Assembly: GCA_037389465.1 (NCBI GenBank) | Contig: JAZARR010000175.1 | Location: forward strand, 1,426,001 to 1,490,000 | DNA: 64,000 nt | Reading direction: 5' to 3' | DNA from: Baylisascaris procyonis | Taxonomy: Eukaryota > Nematoda > Chromadorea > Rhabditida > Ascarididae | In this document: in pieces, positions 25,201 to 36,514 of the stretch | Numbering within the stretch: position 1 is the stretch's first letter | Layout: every line of letters starts with the position of its first letter | The notes under the pieces: model-generated | What the model saw: the letters and a program-made list of their open reading frames with translations, nothing else | What the model was told of the DNA's origin: nothing | Databases searched by the model: none | Translations under genes and position numbers: made by a program

Positions 25201-26435
25201 ATAGTAATGTATTCATCACTGTGGTAATCTGTGTTCAAGCGCTAAACCCTGCGCATTTTGATCATGAATTCTCAATACGACAGTGATTCGAAGGAAGAGA
25301 GGAATGGGAAAAATTGCTGATATCAGATATGGGATGATCCTTCAAAGCTGGGTTCTACCGTTGAGTCATTCGGATGCAATCATTTGAATCGTCAACTGAG
25401 AGATGTGATGTTATGTGGTTTGTGAATCATTTTGATGCATTGTCTAACATGTAATACATTTATTCGATTTATTTATTTAATTGAAAGGAATATTATTAGA
25501 AGAGGCGTAATGTTAGTCAAATTTTGATTGCATTTTAAGCGATGAATTGCTTACCTTACTCATGAAGTATTACCTGATTTATCGAAATTTACCCTAATTC
25601 AGTTGTCTTCATTGATGTAATTTCTGGTGTAGGACATCGATACGTGCGTTCTCCAACAGAAGGATTGAGTGGACGTCGTCTTCTATCGGTGTACATACTC
25701 GACCTATCTCGCGTTTTATCAGAGCATGTTGCAAGGTATGTTGTGGATGCAATTTGTCTAGAGTGGGCTTCAACGTACTTCAGCACGACACATGGGTTGA
25801 CCATGCTGGAACGACGAACATTTTGAGGTGCATGCATGCCAGCGTTTAAGTCCTGATAGTGATAGACGGCTTCCGCTTACCTGATATTGTTGTTTTGGTT
25901 TTTGAAATAATGTGAATAGAATATTTGCGAACGACATCATTAACTAGTGAGCTTGTTTATAGATTTGCTGATTCCCTTTAGAATGCCTCCTAGCGTGTTT
26001 GCAATTTGCATCAGCAATTTAGAGCATCTTCTGGTTGTAATTGTGCTGTGCAACACTATACCCACAACGATGCCAGCGGGCGCGATGTGATTTTCATCGA
26101 AACAATCGTGTTATTTAAGTGCATAGTTGTCTAATTTTTATATCAAATCCTCCAAATTGCCTCAAATTTTGGGGATTTGATATATTTTAATCCTCAAAAA
26201 GATGGATGTTTTGGCATAAGACAATATGATATAAAGTCTTATTTATAGATGGCAAGAGCAAGATTTGGAATTGAACGCACCTGAAGATACGATATTATAT
26301 TCGATTTGTGTAGGACGAGGCGAAGTGATCATATTTGGAGGGATGCGAAGTGATAGCACTATGGAAGGACTCTCTCCATTCACACATTCCATCAATAACA
26401 AAACTTTCATTTTAAGACCACGATATTCGATATAA
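16211..26435 (+). CDS. fbxo42: FBXO42 (JFK)-like F-box/kelch-repeat protein
   Basis: Substrate-recognition subunit of an SCF (SKP1-CUL1-F-box) ubiquitin ligase. Exons: 16211-16443, 16698-16851, 17371-17571, 17709-17872, 18688-18850, 19162-19280, 20679-20880, 21167-21313, 21734-21822, 22505-22560, 23131-23183, 23529-23616, 24721-24836, 25633-25735 and 26249-26435. The F-box is in exon 1 (DDLPEFILEYVFTML). Kelch blades follow: SHSACYHTGKKAMYVFGG, FNDLW, LLLYGG, MIVFGGS, LLVVGGCGGPN, then APQLWCHAACRVG as in vertebrate FBXO42. A low-complexity middle leads to a conserved C-terminus (VYILDL, EVIIFGGM) and a stop at 26433-26435. The start is the first ATG in frame; about 695 aa. Phases match except between 22505-22560 and 23131-23183. 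That needs one more exon of 3n+1 nt; a 16-nt microexon at 22748-22763 would fit. Confidence 0.88.
20958..21141. repeat. 37-bp minisatellite, five copies, in an FBXO42-like intron
   Basis: Copies start at 20958, 20995, 21032, 21069 and 21106. The first four are almost identical; the last is 36 bp and more diverged. The unit contains GATAATCAGTGCTTTGTG. It lies in the intron right after the exon ending at 20880. Confidence 0.95.
22180..22482 (-). CDS. Candidate secreted peptide precursor, nested antisense in an FBXO42-like intron
   Basis: Single-exon ORF of 100 aa (ATG at 22482, TGA at 22180-22182), antisense in the intron between FBXO42-like exons ending at 21822 and starting at 22505. The N-terminus looks like a signal peptide: a hydrophobic core (FAYTFVFLCVLSI) is followed by small residues and CGMHS. 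The remainder is hydrophilic, with basic cleavage-type sites: MKR, then FFAHILNQIL, then KRRR, with EKRR further on. That is the layout of a neuropeptide or other secreted precursor, but no family was recognised. There is no glycine before the basic sites, so amidation is not predicted. It may be a chance ORF. Confidence 0.35.
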   Translation of the reverse strand: MLNFAYTFVFLCVLSIEPCGMHSTPMQQSNDDPMKRFFAHILNQILKRRRQEGAVTDDERKLSFYRQDDQESSSSEKRRQQSGEDTSPGTRQPQTTLRLW

Positions 26436-29400
26436 AAATGAATTATTTATATTCATCTATAGCAGCGTTTTAACGTTCGATTTTATTTGAGAATAGGAAT
26501 GGGTTATTCACGATGAATGGGTATATGATTCACGCTCATCTCATATATGTGAGCGTGATCGGTGATCTTATTGCACTGCCTTGATGCTATGGCTAGCCAT
26601 TCTAGAATTGCATCTATGAACCGTTTTGATCGTATTTGTTGGGGGCTATCGCGCAATTCATTTTCATATGCATTGCTCTCTGCGCTTTGCGTTTTGTAAA
26701 ATTACGTTGCATTTGCGTCTTTATACATGCGTGCATGTGTGTACGTATGTGTGTTTGTTTCTATCGGTTAATCGGCAATTTTTTAGAATCATTTGTAAAA
26801 TTACTAGTTATTAGGGGCATAGGAATTATTGTTTATGCGCGGTAAGTTGATCGAAAATATGCACCATTCTAGTCGTTTCTTTGCCCTTAAATGATATTTT
26901 TTAACCTTATTGAACGATAGGCTAAGTCATCCTTCAGTTAAGAGGGAGGGGAATATTAGAGATAAATAATGGAATTGTTGAGAATAAACTTCAACCGAAA
27001 AATGAATTCAATTGAGCAAAAATTCGAATAGCATTAGATGAAAGCTGCTAATTGGGTGTCACTTTATTCTCATCAATTCATTTTTTATTTCTACAATGTT
27101 TTTTTTGAATGTCAATTTTCAATACAAAGAAATTTTTTGGGGATTTTTTTATTCTTTTTTTAAATTTCTTGAAATTGGGAAAATTTTTATGAATATTTAT
27201 ATCTCTCAACTAGTTGAGAATATCTCGTTTACTTTAATTGAAACGAAGTTTCGATGGTTTTTTTTTTTTTTTGTTTTTGAAATCGTTAAGTGTTTATTCA
27301 TTTATTATTTTCTCTTCATTAGCATATATTTATTTCCACAAACTCATTGTTTTATTGTATTTTCCATCGAAGGGCCTAAATTCGATGAATAAATAATATT
27401 TTTTGATTCCATAATTTTTTTTTTTCAGCATTAGCATATTTAAAAATGTGAAATTATAAACTGCATTTCGAAATTTACAAATTTTTTTTGTAAAATTTCT
27501 CGTTGCAATTTTTAATGTGTTTCTCGTTGTAATAGATAGAAATTTTCCCGATGGATTATTATTTCTTCGATGGTATTTTTTTAGCTGCCTACAAGAGTTA
27601 TATAGTTCATTGATGATTTCATATCGTTAATTTCACTTATATCAAATAAAATAAAATCCCTAAATGAAATCTTTTTTTAACGAAAAAAAAAAATTTTGCC
27701 TTACCATGATCAGATTGTAGAAATTTTTGAAAAAAAATTCCAATTTTTATGTGCTTTGATTTTTTTTTTTTGGATGCTTTCCAAATTTTCTCATTTATGA
27801 GAATTCATACAATTAGGCCTACTTTCAGATGAGGTAAATGGGTTATTTGATGGAGGTCAAAGGTTAAAGGATTGCAAAGTAATAAAGGAGACATATTTCA
27901 ATTGATCCGATTATTTCGACGTAATCATTTTTCATCCTCATTTGATTTTTTTTTTCTTTGTTGCATATTTTCATAGTAATCTCACTCTTTTATATAAATA
28001 ATTTATTTATATTTTCGCTCAATGTGTTCAATCTATCCTCCTCTCTTTGTGCTTTTATTGTTCTCTCTGCTTTCCTTATGTTTGTTTATAGATGGGAGAG
28101 ATAGGGGAGGGGAAAGGAAGGGGAAACGTTGATAAGTCGATGAAAACGATTAATGATCATGTGAATCAAATTTTCATAAATCTTATCCCAATGGGCCATA
28201 TGTTGATCGTTTTTCTCGTTGATTGCTCCTCAATATTGTTTGCTTCTATCTCTTATTTATATCATATGAAAGATGTGTTCTTTCAAGCAAAACAATAAAA
28301 CAATGCATTGTATTCGCACGTTTCCATCATCACTGTTGAAATCATAATCAACATACCTCATGTGCATCTATTTGATTTGTTCGTTAGATCATCATTTGAT
28401 GCATTCTTGCTTGTTCTATGTGACTATATTTCTTGGAGTACTTCGCAAGAAGGAGCTTATTTCTGGAGTCCTTCATAAAAAGGAGCTTATTATTAAAGTC
28501 TTTCATAAAAAAAGGCTTATTTCTGAAGTGACTCATAAGAAGGTGCTTAATTCTGAAGTCTTTCATAAGAAGGAGCTTGTTCCATAGAGTCCGTCAATGA
28601 GGGGGAGCTGCTAACGATAACGTTCAACGTGACCAACCAAACGTGGGGATGAAATTTTTTTGCACATAACAAATTTTTATTTCTTCTTCTCGGGGAGTTT
28701 CTTTTTTTCTTTTCTTTTTTTTTTCGGAATAAGAGAACGTTACGTTCGTGATAAGCTAGATTTCGGTAGTCGATATTCAGTGTTACATTTTAAATTATTG
28801 TTTTATATAAATAGTGAACATGATTGGGGGGAAATTTTTCTTGAGAAAAATAAATATTGTCTATTTATTTTTTTTCACTCATATATTATTCATTCATATA
28901 TAAACGGTTATAACTTTTTGAGTATGTAGATTTCCATGAATAAGTTTCCAGATCTGTTTATTTATTTATATTTTTCAAATTTAATTTATGTATTCATATT
29001 TACTTATTTATTTATTTAGTTATTTGAACATCCTAAGGAGTATTAGAGTTAGACAAATGCGTAGTTTTTTTTTTTTGTTGATAGTCTATGCTTTTTTTAA
29101 TAACAGCTTTTGGGAGTGAGTTCAATAACGGAAGTAAATAATGCGGAATTTATCTAAACTGAACACGCGGTCGACATAGTCAAGTTTAATAAAGATTGTC
29201 GAAGAATACGTCGTAGATTTTTAATTTTATTTTCGAGGGGGAGGGGGTGGGAGTGGGTAAGCGAATATACTAAATACCTCATTTAGCAAGTGAATACCCT
29301 CTCATCTCTACTCATTTGTCCTGTTTTATGATAAATAAGGCTATTATTGCATTATTTTGGTTTATATTTTCCGAATTCTTTGGTTTAATGGCGAGTTGAT

Positions 29401-30306
29401 ATTTATTGAAATCTACCCATCGCTTGTATTCTTTAATGTTTGCATAATTTTTCAGAAAGAATTTGCAAAATTGGCATTAGCTAAAAGTTAATTCGAATAT
29501 TGCAAAAGGGAAGCAGTCGAGTTCTCATCGAGTGCATTCACACGATGGTTCGTTTTTTCGAAATATTCTTTGTTTTAATTGGTCATAAATAAGCTAATCC
29601 TTCTTCTCTATCCAAAGGGATTGACTTATAATTTCTTTTATCTATCGGTCCAGGAACTCGTGAAGTGTTAATGCTAAAATCGTCGGAGATTATTTTAGTG
29701 AATGAATTAATCCGACCATATTTACTTCTATAGATCGATAGGTTTTTTTTAAATTCAAGAATTCGGGTGTTGTCTTTTTTATTGGCACTTTCATGCTCGT
29801 TGTATTAGTGCGAAGCTTCCGGTCACCTTTTATATGTTTTTCTGGGAATATTGATCCGTGGTACTTAGGTATAATTCAACTGTTTCTTTTACCTTATTCA
29901 GGTTTATTAAGTATTTGTTTGTTTTTTTTTTCGTTCGGTGGTATGGGCGAATATAAATTATTATAGAATATGCACCGCATCCTAGCGTTTATATAAATAT
30001 GGTTGCAGAAAATTGCATCCACATTGGGAACGTTGGGAGTAGTGCCTGTGTTTATATATTTTATTAAGCTGTTTTGAGTTAGACGCGATCATAAAAGAGT
30101 CTTCAAATGATTGATAAATAGAGTTAAGTGCATTTTATTTCGAGGAATAAGTCTACGTTTCAATGATAAGATAGAGTTGTTGTAATTCAGAATGCGATAT
30201 TTATTGAAGGTACCACAATTCAACATTATAGGTTCATCTTACTTCACATGATTGTCCACATTGTTTTGGTTTTTTTCTTTAATTCTATTAATTAGAGTAC
30301 TTTCAG
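26436..30306. other. Intergenic / 5' region of GMF
   Basis: Very AT-rich, with many long T runs. No coding exon is supported except that the tiny first GMF coding exon must lie somewhere upstream of 30307. One possible site is ATG at 29545-29547 followed directly by GTTCGT, but this is weak. The 30-bp repeat array at 28437-28587 is here. Confidence 0.5.
28437..28587. repeat. 30-bp tandem repeat, about five diverged copies
   Basis: Units resemble 'CTTCATAAAAAGGAGCTTAT' plus about 10 further bases. As the unit is a multiple of three, plus-strand frame 28360-28587 stays open and reads as repeats of about ten residues around HKKELI. The array lies upstream of the GMF exons, with no other support for translation. 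Confidence 0.85.
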
Positions 30307-33300
30307 AGTGGTTCATTGGCAATTTGTGAGATACCGACAGAATTGAAGGATGAATTGACGAGGTTTCGTTTCAACAAAAGTCATGTTATGAATGCACTCA
30401 TATGTAAGTTATCGAATAAATATATCACATTGATATATAATGTTTAAGTTTTTCTACTCCATCTTTCTCTTCCTCTTTCGTTCGCGCTCTCCACATTACC
30501 CACTGCCCTTTCATGTAATCTGTATTTTTCCTCATTTCTCACCATCTCTTCGTTCCAGTGCCCTCCAATCGACTCCTATTTCCTTATCAACTTCATTTGC
30601 TTCATATACACGAAGTCACATCGGATATCCACGCAAATATTTTGTGAAAATATAGTGCAACCTCAAAAATGAAAGAAATAAAAGAGAGGTACATTTGAAA
30701 GCGATCATGGAAATTTAACCGTTTGCAATTTCTAAATGTTGGATAATGCTTGCTTGCTCAGCTCAAAAAAAAAAGAAAAAACGCATGGAAATAGTAGCAT
30801 TCAAATTTTGGAGGCCTCAGCCATCTCACTTAAAAGTTTTCGCGAGAGGAGGAGGGATGCGTATTCGCGATGAAATTTTCCTGAGATTTGTGAATGACGG
30901 GAAGGGAGAGCGCAGATGAAATATCCAACCCTGTCATCTTTCTGCATACGATCGGCGATGTCTATTCTCGTCGTCATTCAGTGTTCTATCCTTTTATCAC
31001 TCAATTATATTAGATCATTTTTGAACCGAAGTGTACATATTCAGTGTTACTTGATTAGTTGATTAGTGAATCGAAATTAAATCACTAAAACAGAGTGAAT
31101 AGATGAAATGTTTTAGTTATTGTTATTAGCTTATTCATTCTAGTCTCATCGATTCCAGTAATGCAATTTTTGAATTGAAAATAATTAATCAAAAAACTGA
31201 TAATATTGATATGTTTTTTTTTAGTGAAAATTGATCGAGCTAATCACCATCTCACTGTTGAAGAGCGACTTGAGGTGAGATTACTTGCTGCTTGCTGACT
31301 TTTCTCATTTTCTTTTCTTAATTCATTTAATTAACATTTTTTTAGTCGAATATTTAGCGGATAGCTGTGTGTCCTAGTTGTTTCGTCGCTATTACTATTA
31401 CATATCCTTCTAATCTTTTAATTTGTCGCCTTCAGATGGCCTATCTAGCGGAAGATGGTAGAGGGAGGGGGAGAGGGATTTAGGTTTCATCCCATTTGCA
31501 AACATCACTTTAAGAGATGGCAAGTATGGAATTACTCGCTCGATTCAGGTGTAGATTCTCCACCCAGCCACTGATCGATTTGTTGCATATGAAAGCCATT
31601 CGGTAAAGTGCTTTTTGTTGTATAGATTGTGTCTTAAATTTGGCGACAACTGATATTGATAAAGCGTTTTCAAGAATTGATTTCGATGATGAAATATAAG
31701 CGAGGAAATTTTTTGAACGTTATATTGATTGTTCGTTGGGAATTATTTGTGAACAAATGATGATTTCATGTTTATTCACTTTTCAGGGAGAATGCATTAG
31801 ATAGACAATATTAAAAAATTCCATTTTTTGTAGCTATAGTCCCGAGACTTTTGCCAGCAATATAACCGAAGTCAGATATATTCCTTTCTCTCGTCGTCCA
31901 TCCCTCTTCCTCCTTCTTCCTATCCCCACCTTCTTCCACCTCTTCCTGTCCTCCCAGACTTGCCCATCTTTCTTTCACTTGCAATTGTAAAACTACCATA
32001 ATTCTAAAATTCAGAGGATATTATGTCAAAGGTTCAAATTTAACAAAGATTCAGCGTTCTCCTCTTGCCATCCCTCTCTGCTCATTCCTCTGCCCCATGC
32101 TGAATCGGTACAGCAGTGAGATTGAACGTTGAAATCATGCGTATAGTGTTGTTAAGTGAAAATGCGAACGGCATTGATAAGAATGTTTCAGGATTGTGAA
32201 CTTGGGCAACTTTGTGATGAGCTGCCTTCTCAGCAACCTCGATACATTCTTATAAGCTATAAACTGGAACATGCAGATGGTCGGAAGTCGTTTCCGATGT
32301 GTCTCATTTTTTATACTCCTTCAGGTATATATTTATTGCAGATTCACTATTGCGCCTTTATAGTGCCATAGACCAAAAAGAACACAGAGCTTATCTATTG
32401 TTTGGATATCGGATAGCTGATGTGTTGATTGAATAATCTAATGGATTAGTGAGGAGGGGGGAGGATTTGTCAGCAAAAGTATTTTAAGAGAGAAGAAAAG
32501 AGGAATGAAAGAAGTCTTCCAGTACTGTGGCAAAGTTTTTCCAAAAAAAAAAAAATTTCGGAGCGCTGGAATCGAGAAAATTGAGACGGTTTTTGCTTCG
32601 GGACTGTGATCCGTGCAGAACATCGCAATTCATTGATTGTTCAATAAACACACAACCGTTTGTTAGTATTAGAACATTTTGTTACATTATGTGACACTTT
32701 CAATGTTAGAGATTTGCCTTGCTTTCTACGACCAACCCCGTCGACATTGTAAACTCGGCTTTTCTCCATCCTTTATTGAGGTTATTCTTTCATTTAAGGG
32801 GAATCTTCCCTTCTATTAGCTTTTTCATTGAAAAAAGGGAATACTGTTTTTCTAACTTTCGAGACAAGGTGTTCTATTTTAGAAAATACGCTACGCACAT
32901 GTATGAAATTATGAAGAAAAGTTTTTGTTGTTGTAAAATGAACGACAAGGACAAAAAAATAGACGATATAGTGACCCATATTTTACGTAGTATATAGAAT
33001 TACTTGTGCATAACCGCCCTATTGGATGATGTTTGTAAATAGTGCAACTTTAATAGTGCTCTAATGCAGTAATAGCGAATTCAGATTGCTCACCAGATGT
33101 GCAAATGCTATACGCAGGAAGCAGAAATAAACTCCTCAAGGAATGCGAACTTACTAAGGTATTCATACTCATATAGTTCATCTTTTATTCTCTGAGATGA
33201 ATTTAAATGGCGATTTATGTGATTGTTATTATTATTTCAATATGCATTTGAGCACTTATTTTCATATGCAATACTCTGCTATATTCGTAGAGAATCAAAA

Positions 33301-33960
33301 TGTGTCTTCAAGGATAATATAAAGTTTCATAAATGATCCAGAAATTTGACGTTCTAAGAGGTGAGGTGCTTCGGTAATTATCTCGTTCGAGAGTTGAGAC
33401 TCTTATTGTTTGCGTTAGAGTAGACTTTTTGAACATTAGAACGCTGAAAATATTGCTGCTATAAGCATGACTTTGAGAGTGAAATTTTAGATGGAAGGGT
33501 AATAAAATTGTGCAAAACAATTTTCATAAGGTTGATTCTAGAAATTGCATAAGAAAATTCTGGTAGGGGATGACGATGAATTAAATCACAACATTTTGTA
33601 TAAGGAATATGAAGTGATTGTAGCGTTAAATTTGAGATATGCACCTCTAATTTAATCGGGTAGAACGATTTGACGTCATGCTGAAGTTGAATTGCGACAC
33701 TATATCATCCCATTTTAATGCCGTTTTTGCTACGCTTCGTCGGTTCTTAGTGGTACAGTTTATACTTTCGTTGCTCAGAGCATCACTTAGGTATCTTAGT
33801 TTCCTTTTAGAGACAACCAAGGTACGATTGTTATCATTGGTATTACAGCATTTTGCCCTGCGTGATAGTAGTGATAAGAGTTGTCAATTGTTTTTAGAGT
33901 TTAGAGGTTCGCGACGTTGAAGAACTTACAAAGGAGTTGCTGGATTCGAAGATGATGTAG
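30307..33960 (+). CDS. gmf: Glia maturation factor (GMF), ADF-homology protein
   Basis: Small actin regulator of the ADF/cofilin-homology fold; family members bind Arp2/3 and debranch actin filaments rather than bind actin itself. Exons are 30307-30403, 31225-31274, 32192-32324, 33085-33158 and 33898-33960, all in phase, ending in TAG. They encode 138 residues, against 142 in human GMFB, so only an initiating exon of about one codon is missing upstream. Matches to the family in order: SGSLAICE, LTRFRFNKS, LKIDR, EELxDELP-type QLCDELPSQQPRYI, SYKLEHADGR, SFPMCLIFYTPS, QMLYAGSRNKL and CELTKSLEVRDVEELT. The exon 4 start at 33085 was chosen over 33098 because it restores the family spacing before MLYAGS. 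The open frames in its introns are not supported. Confidence 0.92.
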
Positions 33961-34711
33961 AACGGCGCAAGTGTCGTAAGCGTGGCGGCCGAAGTGTTTG
34001 TTAGTTTAAGAAACCTCTACTTTGCTTCCCCTCGCCGCCTCGAATCAATGTTTCAGGAAGCATGTAGAAGCGCCAAGTCGAATGATTACATTATGCTTGG
34101 TTAAACCATCAGCAGAAAAGCACTTGGCCCATACATACTTGTCGGTAACGTTTTTTTCTATTTTAAACATTTTTCGGATCTTTGAGATAATGGAAGATTT
34201 GTTTCATTCTTTACTCGTCTTTGTTTTTATTAATGGTGAATGCATTTTTCTTATGCATATATTGGGTGTACTTTCGATATTCCGTTGTTAAATTATTGCA
34301 TTCTCTGTGTTGAATATTGCAAGCAAAATTTTAAGCTAAAAATTTTTTTGTGGATGCGAAATTATGTCACTGTTTTGGAGAATGTTCCGAATCATGTTTG
34401 TGGGACAGCTTTAGAGTAGTTTAATGTTGGGTTTGATTTGATGATGAAAATACAATAAAAAATTTGTCAGGGCGTTTGCCTTGTGATTTTCAATGATTTC
34501 AATAATTTTGATTTATTTTTCCCACCTCGCTTAAACCTGTATACCGTAGAGCTTCGAATTGAAGCCTTAATACGACCATTATGGATTCGCAGTGGGAACT
34601 GTTATGAGCCTCCACCTCAGTAGGCGTTTAATCCTCGTTGGTAAGATTTGTCCTTATTGCACATTTCAGATTATTTATGTCAGCTTGATTCGAAGTAATT
34701 GCTACCTTTAG
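33961..34711. other. 3' flank of GMF
   Basis: No supported coding sequence. An AATAAA at about 34454-34459 is a possible GMF polyadenylation signal, about 0.5 kb past the stop. Confidence 0.35.
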
Positions 34712-35202
34712 GAATGGAGCATGATCTAGCTAGAGCATCATTGCTGCGAGCGTATTTTTGCAATATTTGGCAATTCCTTTTGCAGAACGTGAACTTCCCA
34801 TCAAACTTTTATGAACTAGGAAATCATGTAGGTCTCTATTCGTCATCGCCTTTAATACAGTCCTTATATTCCAGGTAAAGCCATTCTAAGCCCCAGGGCT
34901 TCTCTTTCAGTTTCTACGGTATTCGGCCTAAAACTGCCTGCTTCACAAGTAACTTTAGCTATAGCTATTGTCTCACTTGCTATTACATTGCTTTGTAAGC
35001 ACAACTTTCATTCAGTGCTATCTTTTTAAATGTTCATTTATTGCCTTCTTTATGCTGTACCTCGCTTGTCTTTCGTTTATTATATGAATTGACTCAACAA
35101 TGTTGATGGGAATATTTGCATATACCTGCAAAAATTGTTATCTTAGAGGAGAGTGGATGGACACCGAACGTATGCTCTTTGCAACTGCATCCATATGGCT
35201 AA
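34712..35202 (+). CDS. Weak three-exon candidate gene, unrecognised product
   Basis: Three in-phase segments with good splice borders: 34712-34874 (TTTAG before, CAG/GTAAAG after, ATG at 34714), 34911-34948 (TTTCAG before, GTAACT after) and 35147-35202 (TTAG before, TAA at its end). Together they would encode about 85 residues beginning MEHDLARASLLRAYF and ending CSLQLHPYG. No family was recognised. Segments this short can stay open by chance, so this is a hypothesis based on phase and splice signals only. Confidence 0.2.
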
Positions 35203-36514
35203 TCACGCGTTTAAAAGCTGCATTAATTCCTCACTTCTGATCGCCTTAATGCTTTTCCATCCGGAGGCTTACAAATAGGACATCCTCAGTATTCACGTTA
35301 AATAACCTGCCAGCTTAAAAATAAAAAAAGAAGAAGAATACACTTAACTTTTTATATGTTTTCTGCTGGCGCAAGTGTCGTCCTGACGAAAGATATGGCT
35401 AAAAGCCACCTTGTTAATTAGTAAACATCGGAAAACTCAACAGTGAACATGAATGGAGAACATTCGGAATATACAGGTGTACAGTACCCATCCGCTTCAA
35501 TTTGATACGAATTTCTATGCGGATGCCTAAACCAATGTTCTAAGTTACTGATAAAAATAACAAAATTTATAAATGATCCTATCCCTCAAACCGCACATAT
35601 GGACTGGTTACATATTTCGGCATTTAATATTCAGAAATAAATATACACTTAGAGATCACAGTATATAGAAGTTCCCATAATGTTAATAAACTATCAACTC
35701 AGAAATCAGAAACTATACGTATCAACAAGGATTATCAGAGAAACATTTTAAGTAAAAGGTTTCTTTGGTATATTTCACGGGTAATGCTCCTCATATGAGA
35801 AGGCAAGTTTTACAAATATAGGCAAACTTATCGAAGGGATGCCGCAAGATGGAAGCTAACAAAGCAAATCAAAATTGTGTGATGAGGCAAGATGAGTTTC
35901 AGTAAGAAAAGAATCTCTCGAGAATTCTCGAAAAGAGATGAGTGGAGGAAGGAAAGGAGCGTGGATCGCATATTCTACGAAAAAATACTAGAAGAATGAT
36001 TCATCGATAGACTGGTTGCCTTAAGACGTATAATTGTAATGATACTACAACATGGAACCACAATGATCTCCTGACTTTGTATTCTGCATTGTGTGGATGA
36101 TCCTATTTTGCGATATCGTTTCAGGATAACCACTCCTTCGAATCAGTCAACGAAGCTTTTACACTCAAATCTGCCACTAATTCTTACGCAATTGATTTGT
36201 GTTAAATATATGTCGTAAAATCAGTTGGTAAGCCTTTGGAAATTTACCCTCCGAATTTAGAAATCAAATGCATACAAATCCCACTATCAAAATCTATTAA
36301 ATCCGGTAAGGTGCACTTTTATCGATAAGACTGCCAGTAAAAATAATATCAATTGGGTGTCAAAAAAATAAAAAAAACAATGAATGTTCCAGATGAAAGA
36401 TTAAAAAATCCACTAAAATCTACTAAGTAAAAATACATAGTCCCTTCGTTCGATCGACTGTCTGTTAACTTACGCACATGTATAATTAATATGCGTTCGA
36501 TTTAGTTCCTCTTT
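35203..36514. other. Intergenic region between the GMF side and the DACH 3' end
   Basis: No supported exon on either strand. The last DACH coding exon ends at 36515 on the minus strand, so its 3'UTR should run into this stretch. No clear minus-strand AATAAA was identified close to the stop. Confidence 0.5.

Noticed and set aside
27096..27392. 98-codon Phe/Ile-rich plus-strand ORF
   Set aside because: Composition simply reflects poly-T stretches.
33965..35385. Shared word GGCGCAAGTGTCGT at about 33965 and 35370
   Set aside because: The match does not extend beyond about 14 bases, so it is not a convincing repeat.
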